Source: Eublepharis macularius
Lineage: Eukaryota > Chordata > Lepidosauria > Squamata > Eublepharidae
Assembly: GCF_028583425.1 (NCBI RefSeq)
Contig: NC_072790.1
Coordinates: 155,738,397 to 155,802,396 of the forward strand
Length of the DNA: 64,000 nt
Reading direction: 5' to 3'
Positions 11,471 through 21,121 of the stretch are shown piece after piece. Position 1 is the first letter of the stretch; each line of letters opens with the position of its first letter. Both the position numbers and the translations under genes were made by a program. The notes beneath the pieces were generated by a model that worked only from the letters and a program-made list of their open reading frames with translations, was not told where the DNA came from and searched no databases.

Positions 11471-12552
11471 CGTTGATCACAAAGCCATGATTTTCCAGAC
11501 AGTCTGTGGTTTGTTTTACTGCTTCCAGACCAGAGGTTAGGGATGGGGCCTTGATTAGGATATCATTCAGGTACAGAAACAGGGATATCCCTTGGAGTCT
11601 GAGGAATGCTATTAGTGCCACCAGTACTTCTGTGAATACTCTTGGGGATGATTTGAGACTGAATGGTCGAGCCCTGTATTGATAGTGATCTCCATCATAT
11701 GCAAAGCGTAGATATTTTCTGTGCATTTCCTTTATGGCACAGATAGGCCTCTGACAGATCTATGGAGGTTAGGTAATCTCCTTTCTGGATGCCCCCTCTG
11801 GTGGATTTCATTGTTTCCATCTTGAACTTGCGTGACGTGCTGCATTAGTTCAGCCACTTCAGATCCAGGATGGCTCTGACATTCCCATTTTTCTTTGGTA
11901 CAATGAACAACACTGAGTAGACTCCCTGATTCCTGTAATGTGTTGGTCCTGGCTCTATTGCCTTTATCTCTAAGAGATGTTGTATGGCATTCTTTATCCT
12001 TAGGTGTTTTTGTTTTAGTGGATTTCTTGAAAGTTGGGTAACGTGTTTCGATGATATCAGTTCGAATTCCAGGGAGTACCCCATGGATACCGTGTCCAGT
12101 ACCCATTTGTCTGTGACTGTTGCCACCTGCTTGAAAATTCCTGCAGCTGTCCCCCAATTTGTATGATTTCCCCCGTTGTTGGTAGTCATGCTACCTATTT
12201 TCACTTCTAGATCTTGATTGCCAATAACTTTTGAAAGGTCTGGCACTTCCCACTATAAAGGGTGTTTGGGGTCTCGAAAGGAGTGTCTATTCTTCTTTGG
12301 TTCTCTGTTTTTTTATGGTAGGACTTTTGTTTCTCCTCAGTATCCTCCACCAGATACTTGTCCAGGGCCTCTCCAAATAGTTTGGCTCGTGTAAAGGATA
12401 TGGTTGCTACCGTGGTGAGTGCAGATGGGTCAGTTTCTCAGCCATGTATTATGCCTTGCTGTGATGTTAAATCCCTTAGCTCTTGAAGACATTTGGAAGG
12501 TGTCCAGCATGGCATCTGCTGCAAAGGCTGAAGCCATGGCTACTTTCTTGAC

Positions 12553-13700
12553 TTAATTTTTGATCTCCTTGGGCACCTCGCTGCCTGCAGCCACCACATA
12601 TGAGGCCCAAGTGGACACTGCTCTGGCAAATAAAGATCCTGTAGCTGAGGCTCTTAAGGTTGCCGCTGAAGCTTCAAAGTTTCTGAGTAACACTCGTTCT
12701 ATTTTCTTGTGAGATGGATCTTTAGGCAGCTCTTCTGCATCCATCGCCCCTCAGAGCATCCGCAATCCAAATTGGAACTCTCAGAGCCACCCTCAGAAAG
12801 TGAGGAAGGGGAGCTTTCAGATGAAGAGGAGGAAACAATAAGCCCCATACAAACAAAGCTATTCCCTCAGGAGGTGTACTCCAGGCTACTCCCAAAGGTC
12901 CTAAGAGCATTAGAAATTACTCAAATGGCCACATGGAAAGAGAAGACAGACCCTGCATTCCCTCTAGGCTCAGAGAGGGTGCTACCAAAAATGGGAACCA
13001 CACAAGCAGGTGTACCGCTGCCAGCAATGTTCCATAGTCTTATGAAGGCAGAATGGGAAAACCCAGCCCAGCCAAAATCTTATCAGCTCCCCTTCCTCAC
13101 TTTCTGAGGGTGGCTTCGAGAGTTCCGATTTGGATTGTGGATGCTCTGAGGGGCTAGAGTCCCCTTGGACCCAATTTTCATCCTCCTTCTTTTGGCTTTT
13201 GGAGGGGCAGGGAGGTTCTCAGACCTTTTGCTCTTACTGGGGCCTGGAGTTTGGCTCCCCCTTTTGAGCATTGAGTCCTGCCCCTTGATCTCCTTAATAG
13301 CCTCTTTAAATTCCTTCATTTCTGTCTTGAGCCATGCCAGCAGGTTAGACTTGGCACCTTGGCCTGAGAGATCTATTTCACTGGTTTCCTGACCCTCCCT
13401 GCTAGGGAACTGTAGTTACTGTGTAGAAGTGGGTGAGTTTGGTAAATCTAGGCTGCAAAGGGCTTCCTCTACTATTCTGGATGCGTCCAATCCCGCCTGG
13501 GCTGCCTTTCCTGCCAGAATGGTTTTCTTACCTAAAGAAAGGGGAAGAAGGGGGGGAAGGGTGGATAAAGAGGAAATGAGGAAGGGGGATTTTAGAGGTG
13601 GCTATACTGGCAGTGCAAGGTTTGAGGACTCTCAGGGGTTACTGTTCCTCTCTAGGTATGCCTCTACTTGAGAACAGTCCCCTAATCTACTGGTGCCTCT
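12553..13700 (-). pseudogene. DIRS A1 gag remnant with internal inversion
   Basis: The minus strand encodes gag pieces on both sides of an inverted block: EFKEAIKEIKGQDSMLKRGS at 13250-13319, then EELPKDPSHKKIERVLLRNF and ASYVVAAGSEVPKEIKN at 12553-12744. The missing middle (PPSESEEGELSDEEEE to SLMKAEWENPAQPKS) lies between them on the plus strand (12745-13085). A segment of about 65 bp is present in both orientations, at 12750-12815 and 13086-13153. Confidence 0.7.
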
Positions 13701-14084
13701 GATGAAGTCACTTACTGGGGTTCAGAGGGAAAAGCGTTGTGTTCTCCGTTGTTACTGCTACTGCTGCCTGCTCAGGCTGAGCTCCTGGTGGCTGTATAGT
13801 CTCGGCATCACTTGTGCCCAGGATTGAGAACTTTACTGCTCCTTCATGCTGCCAGGGTAAAGGGTCCTCTCCCTTGGAGATTAGAGGCTGGATCCTAGGG
13901 AGACTAGGAACATTGGCTCTGCTGCTTGGTTCATGTTCTTTTGTGCGCTAATGGGGGGACAAGCCCTTCCTTTCCCCCAGAGAGCTATCTGTTCTTCCTC
14001 ATGCTGTTCTTCATTGTCCGGGATTATTGCTCTCTGGAGAAAAGCAATTTCACGCCCTACTCTGAGCAGGGCTGGAAAAAACTG

Positions 14085-14202
14085 GTGAGCCAGGATGAGC
14101 CCCTCCCCTCTGGGATCGATTACTTCGACCAGCCCTGCCTAAGAGAGGAGGAGCTACTCCCCACACAGTCACAGACTGCCCCACTCCCAAGACCACAGGA
14201 GA
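14085..14202. repeat. DIRS A1 right inverted terminal repeat
   Basis: CCAGGATGAGCCCCTCCCCT, CCAGCCCTGCCTAAGAGAGG and CAGACTGCCCCACTCCCAAG are the reverse complement of the left ITR at 7565-7690. Confidence 0.8.
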
Positions 14203-15576
14203 GGTCTGTCTCTGAACAATATCTAGAAATTCAGCACAACAAAAACTAAGGCACAGATGGGATAGCATCTGGGAATTCTGAACCATTCTCAGAATGTAGA
14301 GTTTTGCAGAGCTAGCCAGAAATGTAGTAATGTTTGCAAAATGTATGCTGTATTTAGTAGGCATGTGAAAATACAAACAGCACAACACAAAGGGATTGAA
14401 CCAATGCAATGCAGTCTTGTTGCTTAGTCAGCTTCTGGCCATAGACAGTAGATGTGGGAAAACTGAATGAAGCCAAATTCAGACAGAATAAAAGAACAAA
14501 CACATTGTTAAACTAAGCACTAAGGGGAACCCCTCTGTTGTTAGAATTTAAGGAGCTCGCTGGGAATTTTAGGAAGTTACCTATTATTAACCTTAGGCAC
14601 TATTAGCAAAGAATTTCATAGTTTCTGGATGCATATAATGCATTTAGCTGAATCTAACATAAAAGCAGAAGGATGGTGTGTACCAATGTTTTAAGCAACA
14701 TCAGTAGTACCAATGTCTATAATGTGCAATAATTGACACTGTAACACTGAAGAGCAAGAAGGCAGTGTCCAGATGCTTACAAGCTGGGGAAAATATAGGG
14801 AAACCATTTTCTGAACAGCCTTTATTGTTCCTTTACCTTAGGACTGGGGAAAAATATTACTTTAATGTTTACCATATTACTGTCACCTACACTAAAATTA
14901 ACTTCAACCTAAAACAATTTTTTACATTGGACCATTCAGGCCACACTAAAGGAGGGAGGGTCTAAGTTATAGCAGTTTAGTCTGGCATAGAGAAGGAACC
15001 ATTTCCATGTGTGATTTTGCTACCACTAATCTTTACATGTATGTCAAGATCCTGGTTCTATACAGGTTATAATTAATTCATATGGTAACAACAAAAATTC
15101 AAACATTTTAAGTTTTGTGAGATGGCACTGTACAGATGCTGGATGGGGGAGGAGCCTCTGCTAATGAGAGAACAGTATGGGAAGAAGGAAGCTTCGGAGA
15201 TGAAAAATTAAACAAATTCCAGCTTGACGGAGGAGGAGCCCTTAGACCCAGAACTAAGGAGTTTGTTAAAAATTAAATGGAAAGGATAAAAAACAAGTCT
15301 GCATAAAATTAAGAAGAGAATGGAAAAGGACAGCAGCAAAGGTATCAAAGAATAGATCAAATTGTCAAGGGGACTGATGGTGCGACAGCTGAAAGGAGAA
15401 GCAAGGGAAAGGGAAAAATAATCTTGTAAGGAAGAAACCAGAAAAGAGGAAGAGGATGAAGAAAGAAAAAGTAAGGAATACACAATCAGTCAATCAAAAA
15501 TAAGGATGAAAGATGTACTAGAAATTTGAAGGCAGCTAAATTGAGGAGGGGTATTGACATTGACATTCAGAGTTGC
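14203..15576. other. Unassigned sequence, purine-rich near 15180-15510
   Basis: No gene recognised. The plus strand from about 15180 to 15510 is rich in A and G (AAGAAGAGAATGGAAAAGGA and similar) and produces only a Leu/Ser-rich open frame on the other strand, which I regard as spurious. Confidence 0.35.
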
Positions 15577-15591
15577 CTGATCCAATGGCAA

Positions 15592-16140
15592 TAACATATC
15601 AAAAGTACCGTGATGTTCTAACGCAATAAAGTACTACTACAACAATTACAAAATAATTAACTTGTTCTTATTTCATCTGTGCACAGCCTTCCTTACCTGA
15701 CGTCTGGCTTACTAGTGATTGAACAGAATTGTTTCAGGAATGGTGAAATTGATGTCGGCTTTTTGACCATCTTTGATAAAGAACTGAAACGGGACCTGTA
15801 GCGAACCAGTCAGCCTGTTAGATGGTTTCCTTTCCAGCCTGCACACCTTGACCTACAATTGGCATTGATGGACTTTATGCACCTTATATCAAGAATTGTT
15901 TACAAAAAGCAATATTGAATGTTGTTAAAATGACTGTTCATCAATTGTATTGAATGCACTAGTTCTTTATGTATAGGTCTGAAGGTGGGAAGATTGCGTG
16001 TACTGGTTTTGTTGATGGTAAATTGTGCACAGATGAAATAAGAACAAGTTAATTAGTTTGTAATTGTTGTAGTAGTACTTTATTTTGTTAGAACATCACG
16101 ATACTTTGATACGTTATTGCTTCTCGTGATTCCCTCTGTA
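15592..16140 (+). mobile_element. Hairpin (inverted-arm) insertion with 15-bp target duplication
   Basis: CTGATCCAATGGCAA occurs directly on both sides (15577-15591 and 16141-16155). Inside are inverted arms of about 100 bp: the left begins TAACATATCAAAAGTACC, and the right is its near reverse complement. The right arm extends about 24 bases further to the boundary. The layout matches the Penelope-like hairpins elsewhere in this window, so I place it as a PLE-type retrocopy of another family. No coding sequence survives in the roughly 330-bp centre. Confidence 0.6.
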
Positions 16141-16155
16141 CTGATCCAATGGCAA

Positions 16156-17214
16156 AACAAGAAGAGTGTTACCTATTTGCAAAGAAACATCTTGACTAAT
16201 GGGGAAGTCTACATGTGAGTAAGGGTACAGTGCCAATCATACACCATTCAATTGATATTCAGAAAGATGTTACGTTACTTTGCTCTGCATGTATTCAATG
16301 ATTGTGCATATTGTACTGTCAGTTCTAGGTCTCAGAATAGCAGCTTCCAGAAATGGACCATAGTGGTGCTTATGAACTCTGTGATTGCCATAATTGGGAA
16401 CCAGTGAATTCACCCTATGTAGCTTTTTATGAACCAAGGCTACAAGTTTCCCACAGTTCAGGCCTGGCTCATAATGCTTCAGTACAAAGACCTATGGGTC
16501 TAGCAAGTTCTCTTCTCTCCCCCTTCCTCAAGCAGTGGTACTTAGACTTTGTGGCAACAGGTTGCTATCTCTGGGGCATGAACACTCCAGTACAGTGCAC
16601 ACTGCCATTGGGAGCCAGGAAAGTTAATCTCCCAATGGTTCTGGCCTCAAACTTCATGTGTGTCCAGACCTAAAAAGGGTGGGTTTTTTGCTGCTGTAAG
16701 GAATCCATTCCTTGCCAGACACTCCATGCCCCACAGTAGTTTTGTGGAAGAGTACATTAGACAGAAGTTCACTCAATGATTACGAGGTGCTGGAGATGGA
16801 GAGAGTGCATGTGAAGCATGCCCTTCACTAGCCATAAAAAATTCATGTTTTCACCTTGATTTATATTGTAATCTCAACTACTTTAAAATAACTAATTTTG
16901 TACTTACTATGAAACTTTACACCCATGACATATTGGCTTATTTTACTGAACTGCAGAGCATAATTTTTAAAGAAATGAAGTAAAAATTCAAGCTTGCATT
17001 ATTGTATGTATACTTAGTTTTATCATCTATAAATTTCTATATAAAGTGGTTTATTATACTTTACAATGCTAAAAATTGTAAGAATTCTCAGACACAAATG
17101 TATAGTGCATCAAGGCACACATCCCTTTATAATTATTGAATGATTTGAAATCAAACACAGTAAGAAAAATTAGTAACTCACATGGTTAAAGCACTCGTGA
17201 ATCAACTTATTGTA
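16156..17214. other. Intergenic sequence downstream of CEP170
   Basis: No gene or repeat recognised. The open frame at 16353-16673 has no similarity I know and no supporting signals. Confidence 0.4.
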
Positions 17215-17231
17215 TAAAGTTCCAGAAACAC

Positions 17232-17237
17232 TTTATT
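17232..17237 (-). other. Candidate poly(A) signal of CEP170
   Basis: The minus strand reads AATAAA here, about 1.84 kb past the stop codon and close to where the conserved-looking unique sequence ends. Other AATAAA-like hexamers exist in this AT-rich region, so alternative signals are possible. Confidence 0.45.
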
Positions 17238-18792
17238 TAAAAATGGAGTTGTAAATGCATATAATAATGTACATAATAAATGTAACAAAAATAAATAAGG
17301 ATTACGAGTCCATACAAATAAAACATTGTAAATGCAAACAATTCAGAACACAAAATGTGTAGAGTCTGAAAGAACACAAACAATTGTGTAAAGAGCTTAA
17401 ACTGTTTAATTTTTCCGTAACCATTTCCTATGTTTCCACAGTTGTGTGTTTGCAGTTCTTTTCCCAAGCATTGAAAATAAAAAGGAATTATGATGACCAA
17501 AGCCTTGCCATTGCTCTGTGTATTTCATCTTTCATCAGTTGAAAGTTTAACAGCATCTGTAAGCAAATGTTTTCCTGACTACTGTTGTTAATACAGAGCA
17601 AATGGGATACAGAGTTTGAGAAGAAGTGGTTTTTAATTTTAAAGCAAAAAAATTAAACCCAGTATACAACAGAATTATTGGTTTTTAAAATTTTATACAT
17701 CTCTACAAAATTTGTTTTCGTATATTTAATTGGTCAAACTTTGCAATGACTTCAAAATCGTATACAGTTTAAAAATGTACAGGGAAAAAGTATTTTTAAA
17801 TAAGTGACACACAAGATTATTGCTGAAATATTAAAGACTATTTAGTAAAAGCTTCAAAATTGTATTTGTAACCTTAGTATACAGATGGATGCAAAAACGT
17901 AAGAAAATTCCAGTCATTAGTTGCATTAACAGAAGACCTTCAAATTACAGTGTTCTGGAAATACAAAGTTGCTTATTTTTATTATTTCCAAATTTTAAGT
18001 TACTGGGACTACTTTAAAGGTAAATAGGCTTATATTGAGATATTTTAATAGCTTTGTTGTTAAGCAATATAAGCAAAAGCCCTATGTTAGCAGTTTTCTT
18101 CCAGAATTCTTAAAGAACAAACAAAGACTTCGTACAGTCTACAGAAAAATGTTATTATTTTGGATGCTTGCAGCGAATCTGCTAACCAGATTATCACTAT
18201 TCTATTTCCAAATCTCTTGAATAAAATTTTACAACTCATGATCATCTCAAGGAGCTCTTGTCATGTATTTTTCATTTGACCCTGGTGATACAAGAACGTC
18301 AAGCAAGCATTTAAACTGCTTTTATAGTTCCAAACATCTGGACAGAAATGATATGAAATTTTATTTTCATCAACATCAAAAAAGACATTGAACAGGATCA
18401 GCAAGGGTCAAATGGATCCTTTTGGGAAGTGCGTTTTCTTTTTCATGACAAATATGATCAATTTTCTATGTACATCAAAATTATTAGCTCCTATTGATAC
18501 TGTTATGTTCACTTGCCACTCCCAGCAAATTCTTAGTGCAAACATAATAACTGAGCTTTGTAAACCACAAGACAATTTATGTAGCAATGAAGTTATATAA
18601 AAAACCAGGTTGAAATTCAGTATACAGCAACAAATGCTTTGTCAAGCCTTTCTATCATAATGTGCTATAGTATTCAAATGTAATACACCTTATTTTAAAT
18701 CCTGTTTAGAATCAAATTTAAGTGACTAATCATTCTTATACATGTTTGGTGACAAAGTCCAATTATAGATCAGCTTGGCACGAGAGACTTAA

Positions 18793-18829
18793 CGAACTGT
18801 TAAAATGCTTATGTAATTTTAACAGTTTG
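18793..18829. other. 12-bp perfect hairpin in the CEP170 3' UTR
   Basis: AACTGTTAAAAT and ATTTTAACAGTT form a perfect 12-bp stem around a loop of about nine bases. The stem is AT-rich and could form by chance in such sequence. No function is assigned. Confidence 0.4.
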
Positions 18830-19075
18830 TTTAAGCCAAGTAAACTAAAGAGGACACATTCAAAATAAGTGGTTACATAGCCCACAAAATTATCACAAAC
18901 TGCTTTTTCTATGTTGGTTCCAATGTTTACTTCAAGACATGTGTGACATCCAAAGCAGTTAAATAGTTGTTATAACAAAGCAATGGCATTTTAACCAAGC
19001 TTTTGAGCTCTTGAATGCTGTGATTCAAAATGAATTCTACACATTCAATACTAAAAAATATGGACAACATTTATG

Positions 19076-19341
19076 TCATTCATGCACATTTGGATCTTCT
19101 TCCTCACCATCAGGATTAAACCTATTAAAATGTATGCTGAAATTGTGCTCAGATTTAACGTTGCCAAGTTCACTTGAAGCAGCCCTTGCTTCTGGTTGGC
19201 AGTTTTGTTGTGTTTGAGGATGGGCACTTTGAGAAACAGAGCTGGACTTCTGCTTAGGTTGAGCAGCTTGGACAGGGCTGGCAAATCCCAAATTGCTTAA
19301 GGCATCTAATGTTCCATCAGGGTCAATCATTGAATTTATCA
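19076..19341 (-). CDS. CEP170: CEP170 terminal coding exon with stop codon
   Basis: The last coding exon starts after a TTTGTTCAG acceptor and runs 266 bases to a TGA at 19076-19078 (visible residues 135-222). It opens [20 protein letters not shown], passes through a Gln/Ser/Ala-rich linker, and ends [21 protein letters not shown]. The MIDPDGTL and [12 protein letters not shown] blocks are the family signature. Codons upstream of 19341 that remain open on this strand (to 19480) are intron read-through, since the split valine codon fixes the acceptor. Confidence 0.88.
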
Positions 19342-19499
19342 CTGAACAAACAAAGAAGAGAAAGGTCTGTGAATTAAGAAGAAATATAACCAAACCTTTG
19401 CATAAAACTGGAAATATTCCTTTTATCTTTTCACAATCTAGATCAATCATTTTTACAGTACAAGGCAAAAAATAGAACATGATGATGATTCAGAGGCTG

Positions 19500-19880
19500 A
19501 GGCCGTCCTGTGAACATGCCTCCTGGCACTGGCATTCAGAGGTTTATGGCCTCTAAATGTAGAAGTTTCCTTTTGTCACCATGGCTAGTAGCCACTGACA
19601 GACCTATCCTCCGTGAATCTGTCTAGGCCTGCAGCCATCACTACATCCTCTGGCAGCAAGTTCCACATTTTAATCACTTGTGTAAAGAAGTATTTCCTTT
19701 TGGCTGTTCTGAATCTACTATCTATCAGCTTCATTGGATGCCCTCGAGCGCTAGTATTTTGCTGTCTACTCTACCTGTTGCAAAATTTTATAAACCTCTA
19801 TCATGTCCCCATTTAGTAGACTCCTTTCTAAACTGAAAAAGTCCCAGACTCATAGGAAAGATGCTCCAAACCCTTAATCA
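19500..19880 (-). mobile_element. CR1-related LINE 3' fragment
   Basis: The minus strand encodes HPMKLIDSRFRTAKRKYFFT followed by VIKMWNLLPEDVVMAAGLD. This matches the extreme C-terminus of CR1-like LINE proteins (RKYFFT...WN.LP..VV). The copy is heavily 5'-truncated and carries stop codons upstream. It lies about 160 bases inside the last CEP170 intron. Confidence 0.65.
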
Positions 19881-20249
19881 TCTCTTCTATACATCATAGC
19901 TGTTTGTTTGCCAAAGGCTAATACTTTAAGAATGAAGGATTCTTGCATACCTCCTTAGTTACAAAGAGCTATCTTCAGAGATTAGATGTCCACATGAAGT
20001 CTGGCCATTCTCCACAGTCTGCACACATACAACCAATAGGGGTAATACTCTTGACTTATTCTGTCCTCAATGAACCTTTGTCTAATACTGATGCAGATCT
20101 ATCCTGAACCACACTACCTTCTTTTCATGTTCTCTGCTACATATCTGATACTATTAGGAAATACAGAAGTTTCTACTCATATGTACTGGTGAGATATTAT
20201 AGAATGTATTTATAACTTTATGGATCATCTTATGAGGCAACTTCTAGAC

Positions 20250-20675
20250 CAAGGATCCTCAAACTTTTTGACCCTGCAGGCACTTTTGGAATTCTGTTAT
20301 TTGATGGTGGTTGCAACCACAAAATGGCTGCCACAAGATGCAGAGCCAATCACAAAATCTCAGGGAGTGAGGTTGTAAATAACTCTAAAAGTAACTCTTC
20401 AACAATTCCGGCAGAAGCTCTATTTAGCAGGATGCCTTTTAAAACATTGTTTAAAAACATTTCCTTAAATACACACAGCTAATCTTCAATCATACAGTGA
20501 AATACTCATGTTATGGTGGTAGCTGCTGCTGCAGTGGCTATTTAACAATCTGCACAGCCAAACTGCTGGGCAAAAGCATCATCTGGCCCCTCCCACATCC
20601 TAAAAACTTGGCAGGCACCAGGAAAGGTGTCTGCAGGCATCATGGCACCCATGGGCACCATATTAGGGAATCCTG
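20250..20675. mobile_element. hAT-like MITE, 426 bp
   Basis: Ends CAAGGATCCTC and GGGAATCCTG are imperfect inverted repeats. Outside them is an 8-bp duplication with one mismatch (TTCTAGAC at 20242-20249, CTCTAGAC at 20676-20683). The interior has TTTTTGACCCTGCAGGCAC and its mirrored form near the right end. No transposase is present. Confidence 0.6.
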
Positions 20676-21121
20676 CTCTAGACATTGCATTTTCTAAAGG
20701 AACTAAAACACTTATATTTCAACATGCATTCCTTCTGTGAACTATAAGACAGAAAATAATTTTTTCTTTACCCTCTGAAAGCTGAAAAATGAGAACTTCT
20801 TGGATTTCCAAGCATTCCTGAGCCTGTGGCGGTTTTGGAATTTTGAGAAAAGGTAGTGGGCATCCATAAAATGCTGCCATGGATGGCATTTCAGTATTTT
20901 ATTTCTCTGGAGGTTGGGGAACCTGCCATTTAAATATATTTGAGCTTATATCAAGGCAAGATGGATGTTAGATTTTCCCATTCCTGTCTCCATGCATGGA
21001 GAGAAATGAAATATTCATATTACTAATATTTCATTAATATTAATATTTATGGAAAATGGAATATTTTTAAAGATGGACAAGAAAATGTTCAGTTAAAAGT
21101 AGAATTGCCCTGACTTACAAG

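Larger units (their letters stand above)
9951..12240 (-). pseudogene. DIRS A1 RT/RNase H remnants
   Basis: Three minus-strand pieces align with the DIRS polymerase. At 11845-12240: WVLDTVSMGYSLEFE, then YSVLFIVPKKNGNVRAILDL. At 11470-11790: RKYLRFAYDGDHYQYRARPF, then SPRVFTEVLVALIAFLRLQG and YLNDILI, where the catalytic YLDD has become YLND. At 9951-10145: IALYWLKRAWFQELVRL, the C-terminal end. The RNase H core between them is replaced by unrelated sequence (10265-11470). No activity is possible. Confidence 0.8.
7522..14202 (-). mobile_element. DIRS retrotransposon A1, minus strand, decayed and nested
   Basis: DIRS elements encode gag, RT/RNase H and a tyrosine recombinase and are bounded by inverted terminal repeats. 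Here the ITRs lie at about 7565-7690 and 14085-14202, and an internal complementary region at 7882-7990 pairs with the left terminus. Reading the minus strand, gag lies at 12550-13700, RT/RNase H at 9950-12240 and recombinase at about 9426-9830. A hAT sits at 8146-9006, unclassified material at 10265-11040 and 11040-11470, and gag has an internal inversion. This copy is downstream of the CEP170 3' end. Confidence 0.85.
17215..19075 (-). other. CEP170: CEP170 3' UTR (inferred)
   Basis: About 1.86 kb of AT-rich sequence follows the stop codon with no recognisable transposon, unlike almost every other stretch of this window. Its lower end is placed just past the candidate AATAAA at 17232-17237. 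The absence of repeats over this length suggests selection on a functional UTR. The exact cleavage site is inferred. Confidence 0.6.

Noticed and set aside
19342-19480. Upstream extension of the CEP170 last exon to an ATG at 19480
   Set aside because: The split valine codon, the AG acceptor at 19342-19343 and the upstream exon phase show this is intron.
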